A DNA stretch of 64,000 nt from NCBI GenBank assembly GCA_965203915.1, contig OZ241918.1:434001-498000 (forward strand), in the 5' to 3' direction. The notes beneath the pieces were generated by a model that was given only the letters and a program-made list of their open reading frames with translations, was not told the origin of the DNA and did not search any database. Source of the DNA: JASGCL01 sp965203915 (GTDB lineage Bacteria; Pseudomonadota; Alphaproteobacteria; JASGCL01). The position numbers and the translations under genes are program-made. Shown here piece by piece: positions 42,897 through 50,985 of the stretch (position 1 is its first letter; each line of letters begins with the position of its first letter).

Positions 42897-44377
42897 ATCA
42901 TTTTATTAATATCGATAACAAGACCAAGGTTTATAAAACCGATGTTCTCATCGTTGGCTCGGGGGCGGGCGGTGCAACCATCGCCGATATGTTAACCAAG
43001 CAAGGTTTTGAAATTTTGATGTTGGAGGAAGGCGATAGTTATCCCATTAAAGAATTAAAAAAACCCGAAGAAGTTTTTACAAAAATATGGCGACATTCGG
43101 GTTTGACAGCAACCTTGGGCAAACCCAATATTGCTTATGCCGAAGGCAAGGCGTTCGGCGGCTCAACCGAAATCAATTCGGCCATTTTCCAACGGCCATA
43201 CGAGTCGGTTGTGCAAGATTGGCAAGACCAATATAAATTGGACGATACCTGGAACCTAAAAAACATGAACAAATATTGGGATGATACCTTTGCCCAAATG
43301 AATGTTAGTTATCATGAAAAATACTATGCCGATACGACAACCCTGATAGATGGCGCCAAAAAGATGGGCTACAAGAGCGAATATTTATCGGTGGCCATGA
43401 ATGCCAAAGAAAAAGACGATAGAATTTACGGTTGCCCGGTTGTGGGCAAGCAATCGATGTCGAAAACGTTGTTGCCCGCCGCCATGAAGCGGGGGATGAA
43501 GGTTATCACCAACTGCAAACTTGATAAAATTATTTTCAAAGGCAAGCAAGCTACCCATGCCCACTGCCAAGTAAAAAAAGGAAACAAAAATATTAGTATC
43601 AAGGTAGAATTCAAATATATATTTTGTTGCGCGGGGGCAACCAACACGCCGTTGATATTAAAAAGATCGGGCGTCAAGACCATGGATTTTAATAATTTCC
43701 AACTGCACCCGACCATGAAGGTTTTTGCTTTGTTTGATAAAAAAATACAAGATCCGCATTCTATCGTCGCGGCAAGTTATATATCAGAATTTATGCCGAA
43801 CATACGCATCGCGGGTTCGGTTGTTACCAAAGGTTTTGTTGGCATGGCCCTGGCCAATAATTATCATCATACCAAACCATTTTTGGACAATATGGAAAAT
43901 GTAGGGTCATATTATGTTATGATAAAGCCGTTCTCCAAGGGGCATTTTCGTTTTCTGCCTTTTGCCAATCAATGGATGGATAGTCCGTTGATAGATTACA
44001 AATTGACCGATTGGGATTTTGAGCATTTTAAAAAAGGCCTTACCTACTTAACAAACACAATGTTTGCCGCGGGGGCAAAAATTATCATGCCCGATATTGC
44101 CAATCACGGTGGTTGGCGGTCCATGACAGATTTTAAAAAAGATATGTCGCGCACCGCGCAATATAATTTAATGTCGGTGCATTTAATGGCGTCCTGCCCG
44201 CCGAGCGGGGTAAAAAACCTTGGGGTGACAAATCCTGAAGGTCGGGTATGGGGCTATGACAATTTTTATATTGCTGATGCGTCACAAATACCCACGGCGC
44301 TTGGTTGCAACCCCCAGGCAACGGTGATGGCCATTGCCAAAAAATACGCAACCCAGTTTGTTGCCCATTATAAATAA
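42893..44377 (+). CDS. GMC family FAD-dependent oxidoreductase
   Basis: 494-residue flavoprotein. The FAD-binding dinucleotide motif is VLIVGSGAGGATIADML at residues 15-31, the substrate-domain entry is GKAFGGSTEINSAIF, and the C-terminal GMC block ends NFYIADASQIPTALGCNPQATVMAIA. The usual His-Asn/His pair is not plain: SVHLMASC and LGCNPQAT occupy the corresponding positions. It oxidises an alcohol or a sugar hydroxyl. Context (SDR, UbiA-family gene, membrane proteins) suggests a lipid-linked or nucleotide sugar as substrate. It overlaps the preceding small ORF by four bases. Confidence 0.87.
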   Translation: MNHFINIDNKTKVYKTDVLIVGSGAGGATIADMLTKQGFEILMLEEGDSYPIKELKKPEEVFTKIWRHSGLTATLGKPNIAYAEGKAFGGSTEINSAIFQRPYESVVQDWQDQYKLDDTWNLKNMNKYWDDTFAQMNVSYHEKYYADTTTLIDGAKKMGYKSEYLSVAMNAKEKDDRIYGCPVVGKQSMSKTLLPAAMKRGMKVITNCKLDKIIFKGKQATHAHCQVKKGNKNISIKVEFKYIFCCAGATNTPLILKRSGVKTMDFNNFQLHPTMKVFALFDKKIQDPHSIVAASYISEFMPNIRIAGSVVTKGFVGMALANNYHHTKPFLDNMENVGSYYVMIKPFSKGHFRFLPFANQWMDSPLIDYKLTDWDFEHFKKGLTYLTNTMFAAGAKIIMPDIANHGGWRSMTDFKKDMSRTAQYNLMSVHLMASCPPSGVKNLGVTNPEGRVWGYDNFYIADASQIPTALGCNPQATVMAIAKKYATQFVAHYK

Positions 44378-44378
44378 A

Positions 44379-45245
44379 TTAACCGTTTGCTAAGCAAAAT
44401 AAAGTAGCCATAAGCAAAAACGCCAGCCAGCTTGCTTTGTCACGCGCCACAAACAAGATAGGATCTTGCTTAATGTTGCCCCGCGCGGTTAAAAGCCACA
44501 GGCGCGATACCCAATATAAAATAACAAAACCACAAGGCCACAGGTAGTAAGGCTTGCTGTAATATTGATAAACCAAATTAATTTTTTCGGTATAAAGCAA
44601 AAAGATTAAGGCCGATGTGTAGCCCGCGGCCACGCCAAAAAATGATAACATGGTTTTATCGCTCGCCATGTAGGCACGACCATATTGTTTGTTGGAAATA
44701 TTTAATTCGCTATAACGTTTAATAAGCGAAAGACTTAAAAACAAGAACATCGAAAAAGATAACAGCCAAAATGAAATATCGGCCTGGACGGCAACCGTTC
44801 CCAGCAAAAGGCGTAAGGTATAAAAACAGGCGAGGGTTATAACATCAACCATCATTATTTTTTTTAAGTAATAAGAATAAAGCAAGGTAAGCAATATATA
44901 AAAACATAGGGTGCTGACAAACATGTTTGTAAAATGATTGATGTGGGTTAAAATAGCCGCCAAACCCAATAAAAAAAATATCATCAATACCCCATGTTGC
45001 CAGGGTACTTTACCCGAGGCAATGGCACGGTATTTTTTGGTAGCATGTTGTCTATCTTGCTTGATATCAATAATATCATTGCTGATATAAACCGCTGACG
45101 CAACCAAACAAAAAATAAAAAAACTTGTTAGGCTCAATATGATATTATGAATATCATTATATTGATGAGATAAAAAAAGCGGCACCAATATTAAAGAATT
45201 TTTTAACCATTGGTGTGGTCGCAACATTTTAAGATACCATATCAT
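44379..45245 (-). CDS. UbiA-family prenyltransferase, decaprenyl-phosphate phosphoribosyltransferase-like
   Basis: Polytopic 288-residue UbiA-superfamily enzyme with about eight to nine hydrophobic segments. It begins LRPHQWLKNSLILVPLF and has the Asp-rich motif NDIIDIKQDR followed by HATKKYRAIASGKV, and the second motif YSYYLKKIMMVDVI. RPHQW-KN and NDxxDxxxDRxHxxKxxRPIASG are typical of the DPPR-synthase branch (Rv3806c type), which transfers 5-phosphoribose to polyprenyl phosphate. I start at ATG 45245; the frame extends to 45353. Only one base separates it from the convergent GMC gene end. Confidence 0.82.
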   Translation of the reverse strand: MIWYLKMLRPHQWLKNSLILVPLFLSHQYNDIHNIILSLTSFFIFCLVASAVYISNDIIDIKQDRQHATKKYRAIASGKVPWQHGVLMIFFLLGLAAILTHINHFTNMFVSTLCFYILLTLLYSYYLKKIMMVDVITLACFYTLRLLLGTVAVQADISFWLLSFSMFLFLSLSLIKRYSELNISNKQYGRAYMASDKTMLSFFGVAAGYTSALIFLLYTEKINLVYQYYSKPYYLWPCGFVILYWVSRLWLLTARGNIKQDPILFVARDKASWLAFLLMATLFCLANG

Positions 45246-45359
45246 GCACTGTAAATAGTATATTTTTTTATTGTAAGCAATTTTTAATTTGCTTGGGGCT
45301 ATGTTTTTTATGGTGGAGTTGGCTACTTGGCAACCACAAACCCGATGATTCATTCATTC

Positions 45360-45388
45360 TTGACATGGTTGTTTGTTGCTAGTATCTA
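45360..45388 (+). promoter_or_regulatory. Predicted promoter of ilvBH with inverted repeat
   Basis: TTGACA (45360-45365), 17 bases, TATCTA (45383-45388). A perfect 9-bp inverted repeat, ATGGTTGTT (45365-45373) and AACAACCAT (45408-45416), overlaps the spacer and the start region and could be an operator. Confidence 0.4.
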
Positions 45389-45428
45389 TTTTTCTAATTA
45401 AAATAGGAACAACCATAGCATTATCGTA

Positions 45429-47198
45429 ATGACCAAACATATCAATGGCGCGCAAATTTTACTGCAAGTTTTAAAAGAACAAGGCGTAGACACCGTTTTT
45501 GGTTATCCTGGCGGGGCGGTTTTGCCTATCTACGACGAATTGTTTCAGCAAAATCATATACGCCATATTTTGGTAAGGCAGGAAGGCGGCGCGGCCCACG
45601 CGGCAGAGGGTTATGCCCGTTCGACAGGAAAACCAGGCGTTCTCTTGGTAACATCGGGGCCAGGGGCGACCAATGTGATAACGGGGTTGACCGACGCCTT
45701 GATGGATTCTATCCCGATTATTTGTATCACGGGCCAGGTGCCAGCCCATTTAATTGGCTCCGATGCTTTTCAAGAATGCGACACCACGGGAATCACCCGC
45801 CCCTGCACCAAGCATAATTATTTGGTAAGAAAAGTTGAAGATTTATCGCGCGTGCTGCACCAGGCATTTTATATCGCCACCGCGGGTCGCCCAGGGCCAG
45901 TGTTGATAGATATTCCCAAAGATGTACAATTTGCATCCACCGAATATAAAAGCTTTAAAGACAAGCCTCACCCCAGTTACCAACCACAAACCCAACCCGA
46001 TGTGACCAAAATTAAAATCGCGGCCGATATGTTGTGGCGTGCAAAAAAACCAATTATTTATGGCGGCGGCGGGCTTATTAATTCGGGGGGGCATTCTTCG
46101 AACTTGTTAAGGGAAATAGTTGCCTTGCGGCAATTTCCTATCACCCTAACCTTGATGGGGTTGGGGGCATTTCCTGCTAGCGATAAAAATTTTGTCGGCA
46201 TGTTGGGGATGCACGGCACTTACGAAGCCAATTGGGCGATGCACGATTGCGATGTTATGTTATGCGTCGGGGCGCGGTTTGATGACCGCATAACGGGCAA
46301 GTTGGATGCTTTCTCACCCCACAGCAAAAAAATTCATATCGATATTGACAGCAGCAGTTTTAACAAAACGGTGGAGGTTGACCTAAGCATCTTGGCCGAT
46401 TGCGAGGCAGCCTTGCAAATGTTGCGCGATGAATTGTTAATCCTGGCCAAGAAAGAAAAAGCCCCCGACCTGACACCATGGTGGCAAGAAATAAATAGCT
46501 GGCGCGCAAAAAAATGCCTGGCCTATAAAAACAGCGACGATGTTATCAAACCGCAACATGCCCTGGAACGTTTGCAACAAAAAATAAAATCGCGCGATTA
46601 TATTATTTCGACCGAGGTTGGCCAGCACCAAATGTGGGCCGCGCAATATATTGGTTTTGATAAACCCAATCGCTGGTTAACATCGGGCGGGCTTGGCACC
46701 ATGGGTTATGGTTTGCCCGCGGCCATTGGTGCGCAATTGGGCAACCCTGACAAATTGGTGATAGATGTCGCGGGCGAAGGTTCCATTTTGATGAATATTC
46801 AGGAAATGGCGACCGCCAAACAATATCGTTTGCCCGTGAAGGTTTTTATTTTGAACAACGAATATTTGGGTATGGTGCGGCAGTGGCAAGAATTGTTGCA
46901 TGGTGGTCGTTATTCCGAAAGTTATTCTGACTCCTTGCCCGATTTTGTTAAATTGGCGGAAAGTTTTGGTTGGTTGGGGTTGCGTGTTGAACACCCCAAA
47001 CAACTTGATGCGATGATAGACAAAATGTTGGCGCACCCTGGCCCCGTGATGGTGGATGTTTGTATTGACCCCATGGAAAATTGCTACCCCATGATACCGT
47101 CGGGCAAGCCCCATAATGAAATGTTGCTGGCGCCTGAGGGTAATCAACCTGGGCTCGGCGGTCAAATTATCGATAAAGCAGGAAAAACATTGGTTTAA
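45429..47198 (+). CDS. ilvB: Acetolactate synthase large subunit
   Basis: Thiamine-diphosphate enzyme that condenses pyruvate to acetolactate (or acetohydroxybutyrate) for valine, leucine and isoleucine. The 589 residues start GAQILLQVLKEQGVDTVFGYPGG with the catalytic Glu in RQEGGAAHAAEGYA. The C-terminal cofactor motif reads VAGEGSILMN: the metal-binding Asp of the usual GDG/GDA motif is Glu here. Other blocks (NNEYLGMVRQWQ) are normal. ilvH follows after 24 bases. A promoter with an inverted repeat lies upstream. Confidence 0.97.
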   Translation: MTKHINGAQILLQVLKEQGVDTVFGYPGGAVLPIYDELFQQNHIRHILVRQEGGAAHAAEGYARSTGKPGVLLVTSGPGATNVITGLTDALMDSIPIICITGQVPAHLIGSDAFQECDTTGITRPCTKHNYLVRKVEDLSRVLHQAFYIATAGRPGPVLIDIPKDVQFASTEYKSFKDKPHPSYQPQTQPDVTKIKIAADMLWRAKKPIIYGGGGLINSGGHSSNLLREIVALRQFPITLTLMGLGAFPASDKNFVGMLGMHGTYEANWAMHDCDVMLCVGARFDDRITGKLDAFSPHSKKIHIDIDSSSFNKTVEVDLSILADCEAALQMLRDELLILAKKEKAPDLTPWWQEINSWRAKKCLAYKNSDDVIKPQHALERLQQKIKSRDYIISTEVGQHQMWAAQYIGFDKPNRWLTSGGLGTMGYGLPAAIGAQLGNPDKLVIDVAGEGSILMNIQEMATAKQYRLPVKVFILNNEYLGMVRQWQELLHGGRYSESYSDSLPDFVKLAESFGWLGLRVEHPKQLDAMIDKMLAHPGPVMVDVCIDPMENCYPMIPSGKPHNEMLLAPEGNQPGLGGQIIDKAGKTLV

Positions 47199-47222
47199 TG
47201 ATTACATAACTGGATAAAAAAA

Positions 47223-47813
47223 ATGGCAAGCGCAAAAAAAAATATTGAAAACGACACGCCGCCAGCCTCGGCCTATGAAATAAGCGACGAAAAAAGCAGG
47301 TCGCGATTTCACACCCTGGCCGTGGTGGTGGATAATGAACCAGGCGTGTTGGCGCGGGTGGTTGGTTTGTTTTCGGGGCGTGGGTATAATATTGAAAGCC
47401 TTACCGTATCGCCCGTTAGCCAGCATCATCATTTGTCGCGCATTACATTGCTGACATCGGGTACCGAAAAAACAATTCGCCAGATAAAAGCGCAATTGGC
47501 GCGGTTGATACCCGTGCATGAGGTGCATGATTTGACCACCGATGGTAATTTTTTATCTGCTGAAGTGGTGTTGATAAAATTATTGGTGAATGGATCGATT
47601 GAAAAAATAGCTTCCCAAGTAGAAAAAAAAGGCGCGCAGGTGATAAAAAAAACATCAAGCGGTATCATTATTCAATATTCGGGCACCCCGCATGACATAG
47701 AACAATTTGTCAAATGGGTGCATGACATGGGCAAGGTTGAATTGGTCAGGTCGGGCGTCATCGCCATTTCTACCGACTTAACATCCGAACATTTTATCAA
47801 CAACGACGATTAA
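47223..47813 (+). CDS. ilvH: Acetolactate synthase regulatory small subunit
   Basis: 196-residue ACT-domain subunit giving valine feedback control and full activity to IlvB. After a charged N-terminal extension of about 25 residues the ACT domain starts HTLAVVVDNEPGVLARVVGLFSGRGYNI, and the C-terminal half has the IlvN/IlvH block near GTPHDIEQFV. It ends in a short rho-independent terminator (47811-47832). Confidence 0.96.
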   Translation: MASAKKNIENDTPPASAYEISDEKSRSRFHTLAVVVDNEPGVLARVVGLFSGRGYNIESLTVSPVSQHHHLSRITLLTSGTEKTIRQIKAQLARLIPVHEVHDLTTDGNFLSAEVVLIKLLVNGSIEKIASQVEKKGAQVIKKTSSGIIIQYSGTPHDIEQFVKWVHDMGKVELVRSGVIAISTDLTSEHFINNDD

Positions 47814-47832
47814 GCCTGTTGCTTATTTTTTT
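47811..47832 (+). terminator. Terminator of ilvBH
   Basis: TAAGC (47811-47815, includes the ilvH stop), loop CTGTT, GCTTA (47821-47825), then seven T. The stem is only five bp. Confidence 0.5.
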
Positions 47833-47937
47833 GGTGAAGCTTGAGGTGGCGAAATAGCCTAGGCCAGATACGCGAGCAAAGCACCTCTTATGGTTTTCTT
47901 GCGCTTTGTGCGGGGCTTTGATAAGGGATAATCAGAT

Positions 47938-48014
47938 GTTCCCGTAGCTCAGCTGGATAGAGCGTAGGATTCCTAATCCTAAGGCCGTTGGTTCGAATCC
48001 AATCGGGAACGCCA
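47938..48014 (+). tRNA. tRNA-Arg (anticodon CCT, reads AGG)
   Basis: 77 bases with encoded CCA end. The acceptor stem GTTCCCG pairs with CGGGAAC; the D arm contains GCTCAGCTGGATAGAGC; the anticodon arm has stem TAGGA/TCCTA around loop TTCCTAA, placing CCT at positions 34-36; the T arm contains GGTTCGAATCC. The 3' part (47983-48015) is repeated 107 bases downstream. Confidence 0.97.
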
Positions 48015-48066
48015 ACATCATCAGTTTTATTTTTTCATCGACCAATTTGCTTGGTAATTTTATTTG

Positions 48067-48088
48067 GCGATATTCAAAAGAATATCGC
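48067..48088 (+). repeat. Perfect 9-bp hairpin next to the tRNA fragment
   Basis: GCGATATTC (48067-48075), loop AAAA, GAATATCGC (48080-48088). It ends two bases before the duplicated tRNA 3' end, where the anticodon arm would be in an intact tRNA. Confidence 0.75.
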
Positions 48089-48089
48089 G

Positions 48090-48122
48090 GGCCGTTGGTT
48101 CGAATTCCATCGGGAACGCCAA
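48090..48122 (+). repeat. Partial copy of the tRNA-Arg 3' end
   Basis: 33 bases matching 47983-48015 at 31 positions and including the T loop, acceptor 3' strand and CCA. One of the two changes breaks a T-stem pair. The 5' half of the tRNA is missing. Such 3'-end copies are what integration into a tRNA gene leaves behind. Confidence 0.85.
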
Positions 48123-48250
48123 ATACAAATACTCAACACCATAAAAAAAACCATGTGCCAAAAGATAACGCGCACAAATGCGGGTTATTATTTGACAACA
48201 TGGTAATTTTCAACCACAGCCGAAAAAAAAATTATCGGCTGGTCCTTTTG

Positions 48251-48484
48251 TTAGCTACCTTGAATTGGCGTTTTTGGCGCATTGTCAGATTTGGGCTTTG
48301 CTGGTTGGCTTTGCCGTTTTAAATGCGCGCAATTAAAGGGGGGCATGTTTTTGTTGCTTGATTCAACGGTAACTTCAGTTAAGGTTGGATTGGCGTTGCA
48401 TTTGTCCAATGCTTGTTCTTTTAAGGTTTTTGAGCAACCTGTGACTAACAAAGCCACCGATGCTAAGAGAAACAATTTTTTCAT
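48251..48484 (-). CDS. Small putative lipoprotein
   Basis: 77-residue secreted lipoprotein: signal peptide MKKLFLLASVALLVTGC with lipobox VTGC and the lipidated Cys at position 17, then a short hydrophilic domain containing two further Cys and a Pro/Lys-rich tail. A GGAGGA ribosome site precedes the ATG. A promoter TTGTCA-17-AATAAT lies at 48531-48503 on the minus strand. No family recognised; likely a small outer- or inner-membrane anchored envelope protein. Confidence 0.8.
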   Translation of the reverse strand: MKKLFLLASVALLVTGCSKTLKEQALDKCNANPTLTEVTVESSNKNMPPFNCAHLKRQSQPAKPKSDNAPKTPIQGS

Positions 48485-48502
48485 AATATCCTCCGTATTG
48501 AT

Positions 48503-48531
48503 ATTATTCAGGTTATAAGATTTTTTGACAA
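48503..48531 (-). promoter_or_regulatory. Predicted promoter of the small lipoprotein gene
   Basis: Minus strand TTGTCA (48531-48526), 17 bases, AATAAT (48508-48503), about 20 bases before the start codon. Confidence 0.5.
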
Positions 48532-48543
48532 TAAATATGCCGC

Positions 48544-48565
48544 AAAAAAATCACCCAAAGGGTGA
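48544..48565 (-). terminator. Rho-independent terminator
   Basis: On the minus strand TCACCC (48565-48560), loop TTT, GGGTGA (48556-48551), then seven T (48550-48544). It ends the candidate small RNA from the promoter at 48641-48613. Confidence 0.65.
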
Positions 48566-48607
48566 ATGTCCCTCCACGAACCTGTCCCTATATTGCCTGT
48601 CCCTATC
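48544..48607 (-). ncRNA. Candidate small RNA with three GGGACA motifs
   Basis: A promoter (48641-48613) would start a minus-strand transcript near 48606, which ends at the terminator 48565-48544, giving about 63 nt. It consists of the 11-base repeat ATAGGGACAGG twice (48606-48596, 48591-48581), a third GGGACA (48572-48567) and the terminator hairpin. No ORF with start codon is present. The repeats could be target-pairing or protein-binding sites. The same bases could instead be a DNA operator upstream of uppP. No known family recognised. Confidence 0.45.
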
Positions 48608-48612
48608 TCGTT

Positions 48613-48641
48613 ATTTAACATTATCTTTGTCTTTATGTCAA
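48613..48641 (-). promoter_or_regulatory. Predicted promoter of the GGGACA small RNA
   Basis: Minus strand TTGACA (48641-48636), 17 bases, TTAAAT (48618-48613); the -35 and spacing are perfect and the -10 matches at four positions. Confidence 0.5.
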
Positions 48642-48846
48642 GGCAAATGCTAATCGACGGTTGCAACATTTTCATTGCTTATACTTGATTATTATAATTA
48701 TTATTTTATAAATGGTGCATTTTTTCTGTTGACAACCCTGGCTATTTTCTTTTTATTGCGCCCTTTATATTCTATCCCGCTATTCTTCTTGTAATTTTGG
48801 GGGAACTGCTTTATTTTTGCGCCTTAATATCGGGGGGAAGGGTTTT

Positions 48847-49680
48847 ATGAATTATTTTCAATCTATTATTTTGGGCCTGGTCGAGGGTATCACCGAATAT
48901 CTACCCGTTAGTTCGACGGGGCATCTTATCCTTACCCAAAAATTATTGGGCATCGAAGAAAATGCGGTGAACAATGCTTACATCATTGCTATCCAAGGGG
49001 GAGCCATTTTGGCGGTGTTGACATTATACCGCCACCGTTTTTGGCAATTATTAAGTGGTTTGTTGGCGCGCGACCGCCAAGGTTTTATATTGTTAAGAAA
49101 TTTGTTGGTGGCTTTTTTACCCGCCGCGGTGTTGGGGGTGTTGTTTGATAAAAAAATTGAAACATATTTGTTTGGCATGTGGCCCGTGGTGGTGGCGTGG
49201 ATTGCGGGTGGGGTGGTTATATTGTTGTTGCCCGCGCAATATCGCATGAAAAAAGGCACGATAGAAAAATTAACTTGGCGGCAATCATTGTTGATAGGTT
49301 TCATACAATGTATGGCCATGTGGCCTGGGGTCAGCCGCAGCCTGGCCACCATGTTGGGCGGGGTGTTGGTTGGTTTGGGGTTGAGCGCGGCGATAGAATT
49401 TTCATTTTTGTTGGGGGTGATAACCCTTACCGCGGCGTCGGGTTTTAAATTGTTACAACATGGCCATGAATTATTGGCGCAAAATGATTGGGGCGTTTTG
49501 TTGGCGGGGTTCGTGATGTCATTCATAACCGCCTGGGCGGCGGTGAAATGGCTGGTTGGTTATTTGCAAAAACATGACCTAACTATTTTTGCATGGTGGC
49601 GCATATTGTTGGGGGCGGGCATAGCCGCCGCGATGGTATTGCACATTCTAGCCGCCGCGATGGTATTGCACCTTATGTAA
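48847..49680 (+). CDS. uppP: Undecaprenyl-diphosphatase
   Basis: Integral membrane phosphatase that recycles undecaprenyl diphosphate to the carrier lipid for peptidoglycan and polysaccharide assembly; overexpression gives bacitracin resistance. The 277-residue product has about eight membrane segments, and the two active-site blocks GLVEGITEYLPVSSTGHL and PGVSRSLATM. I start at ATG 48847 (MNYFQS) after a strong GGGGGGAAGG; the frame start at 48817 would add ten residues. A 27-bp tandem duplication at 49622-49671 repeats AAAMVLH and lengthens the last membrane helix. Confidence 0.96.
   Translation: MNYFQSIILGLVEGITEYLPVSSTGHLILTQKLLGIEENAVNNAYIIAIQGGAILAVLTLYRHRFWQLLSGLLARDRQGFILLRNLLVAFLPAAVLGVLFDKKIETYLFGMWPVVVAWIAGGVVILLLPAQYRMKKGTIEKLTWRQSLLIGFIQCMAMWPGVSRSLATMLGGVLVGLGLSAAIEFSFLLGVITLTAASGFKLLQHGHELLAQNDWGVLLAGFVMSFITAWAAVKWLVGYLQKHDLTIFAWWRILLGAGIAAAMVLHILAAAMVLHLM
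49622..49671 (+). repeat. 27-bp tandem duplication at the uppP 3' end
   Basis: TAGCCGCCGCGATGG and the following bases occur at 49622 and again at 49649, with 23 bases identical. The C-terminus thus reads AAAMVLHIL-AAAMVLHLM, nine residues added in frame. Confidence 0.9.
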
Positions 49681-49833
49681 TGGCGCGGGGATAATGGCTG
49701 GGTATGGCGTGCTGGCGGAGGTGGCCTTGCTTATTGCTTCGCTTGAAGTTTCAGGGATAATTCTCACTATCTACAAACAATTTCTTTGCTTTGTTTGCTC
49801 ATTAAATAATTGTCCCTTGGTCAGTTAATTACC

Positions 49834-50925
49834 CTACTCCAACGGCGGGGGCGGGCCGTCTTCTTCGCCTGGCATCATCGGTTCTTCCAACATGTTTTCA
49901 GAAATTTTTTCTGATTTTTCTTTTATCTGCGCTTCAATTTTTTTGCAGGCATCGGGATTGTTTTTCAAAAACGCCCGCACCGCTTCGCGCCCCTGGCCAA
50001 TACGTTCTTCGCCATAAGAAAACCATGCGCCCGATTTTTCTATAACCCCCGCGGCTAGGCCAAGGTCGATAACCTCCCCAACGCGCGAAATACCTTCGCC
50101 ATATAAAATATCAAATTCAACAATGCGAAACGGCGGCGCAACTTTGTTCTTCACCACCTTAACCTTGGTTTGGTTGCCAATCACCACATCGCCATGTTTC
50201 ACCGCGCCAATGCGCCGAATATCCAACCGCACCGAAGCGTAAAATTTTAACGCGTTGCCGCCCGTGGTGGTTTCGGGGCTGCCGTAACCCATGGTGCCAA
50301 TTTTCATACGAATTTGGTTGATAAAAATAATCATCGAATTGGATTTGTGTATTGTGCCCGTCAATTTGCGCAACGCCTGGCTCATCAATCGTGCTTGGGT
50401 GCCCACTTGCACATCGCCCATTTCGCCTTCCAATTCGGCGCGTGGCACCAACGCCGCCACCGAATCGATCACCAACACATCAACCGCCGACGACCGCACC
50501 AAGGTATCGGCAATTTCCAAAGCCTGCTCCCCCGTGTCGGGTTGCGATATCAACATTTCATCAATATTAACACCAAGTTTTTTGGCGTAGGATGGATCCA
50601 GCGCATGTTCGGCATCGATGAAGGCGACTTGGCCGCCTTGCTTTTGAGCCTCCGCCAATACATGCAATGCCAAAGTGGTTTTACCCGAACTTTCAGGGCC
50701 GTAAATTTCGATGACGCGACCTTTCGGTAAGCCGCCAACCCCCAAAGCAATATCCAAATTCAACGAACCCGTTGATATAACCGCAATATTTTCTTGTTGC
50801 TTGGCACCAAGCTTCATGATGCTACCCTTGCCAAAGTTGCGCTCAATCTGGCTGAGGGCCGCGCTTAAGGCTTTTGATTTTTCAGGTGATAAATTTCCAG
50901 CGCTGGTTTTGGTTTCTTTTGCCAT
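49834..50925 (-). CDS. recA: Recombinase RecA
   Basis: DNA-dependent ATPase for strand exchange and the SOS coprotease. The 363-residue protein has Walker A GPESSGKTT, the ATP-binding block QPDTGEQALEI, loop L2 near FINQIRMKIGTMGYGSPETTTGG, and an acidic C-terminal tail. AAGGAG precedes ATG 50925 by nine bases. I looked for the alphaproteobacterial LexA box (GTTC-N7-GTTC) in the upstream 60 bases and did not find one. Confidence 0.98.
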   Translation of the reverse strand: MAKETKTSAGNLSPEKSKALSAALSQIERNFGKGSIMKLGAKQQENIAVISTGSLNLDIALGVGGLPKGRVIEIYGPESSGKTTLALHVLAEAQKQGGQVAFIDAEHALDPSYAKKLGVNIDEMLISQPDTGEQALEIADTLVRSSAVDVLVIDSVAALVPRAELEGEMGDVQVGTQARLMSQALRKLTGTIHKSNSMIIFINQIRMKIGTMGYGSPETTTGGNALKFYASVRLDIRRIGAVKHGDVVIGNQTKVKVVKNKVAPPFRIVEFDILYGEGISRVGEVIDLGLAAGVIEKSGAWFSYGEERIGQGREAVRAFLKNNPDACKKIEAQIKEKSEKISENMLEEPMMPGEEDGPPPPLE

Positions 50926-50985
50926 TTGAATTGCTCCTTTATAAAAATACCATGAATGATTTACATCAACAAGGCAAATTGTTTT

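Noticed and set aside
45365..45382. ATG GTT GTT TGT TGC TAG as a valine leader before ilvB
   Set aside because: It lies inside the spacer of the predicted promoter and would not be transcribed; too short.
48978..49526. 182-codon minus-strand ORF inside uppP, and similar long antisense ORFs in radA, smpB, mnmE and carB
   Set aside because: They lie opposite conserved genes, lack ribosome sites and show no recognisable motifs; they are shadows of codon usage.
50926..50985. SOS box before recA
   Set aside because: Neither GTTC-N7-GTTC nor the CTGT-N8-ACAG type was found; a diverged site cannot be excluded.
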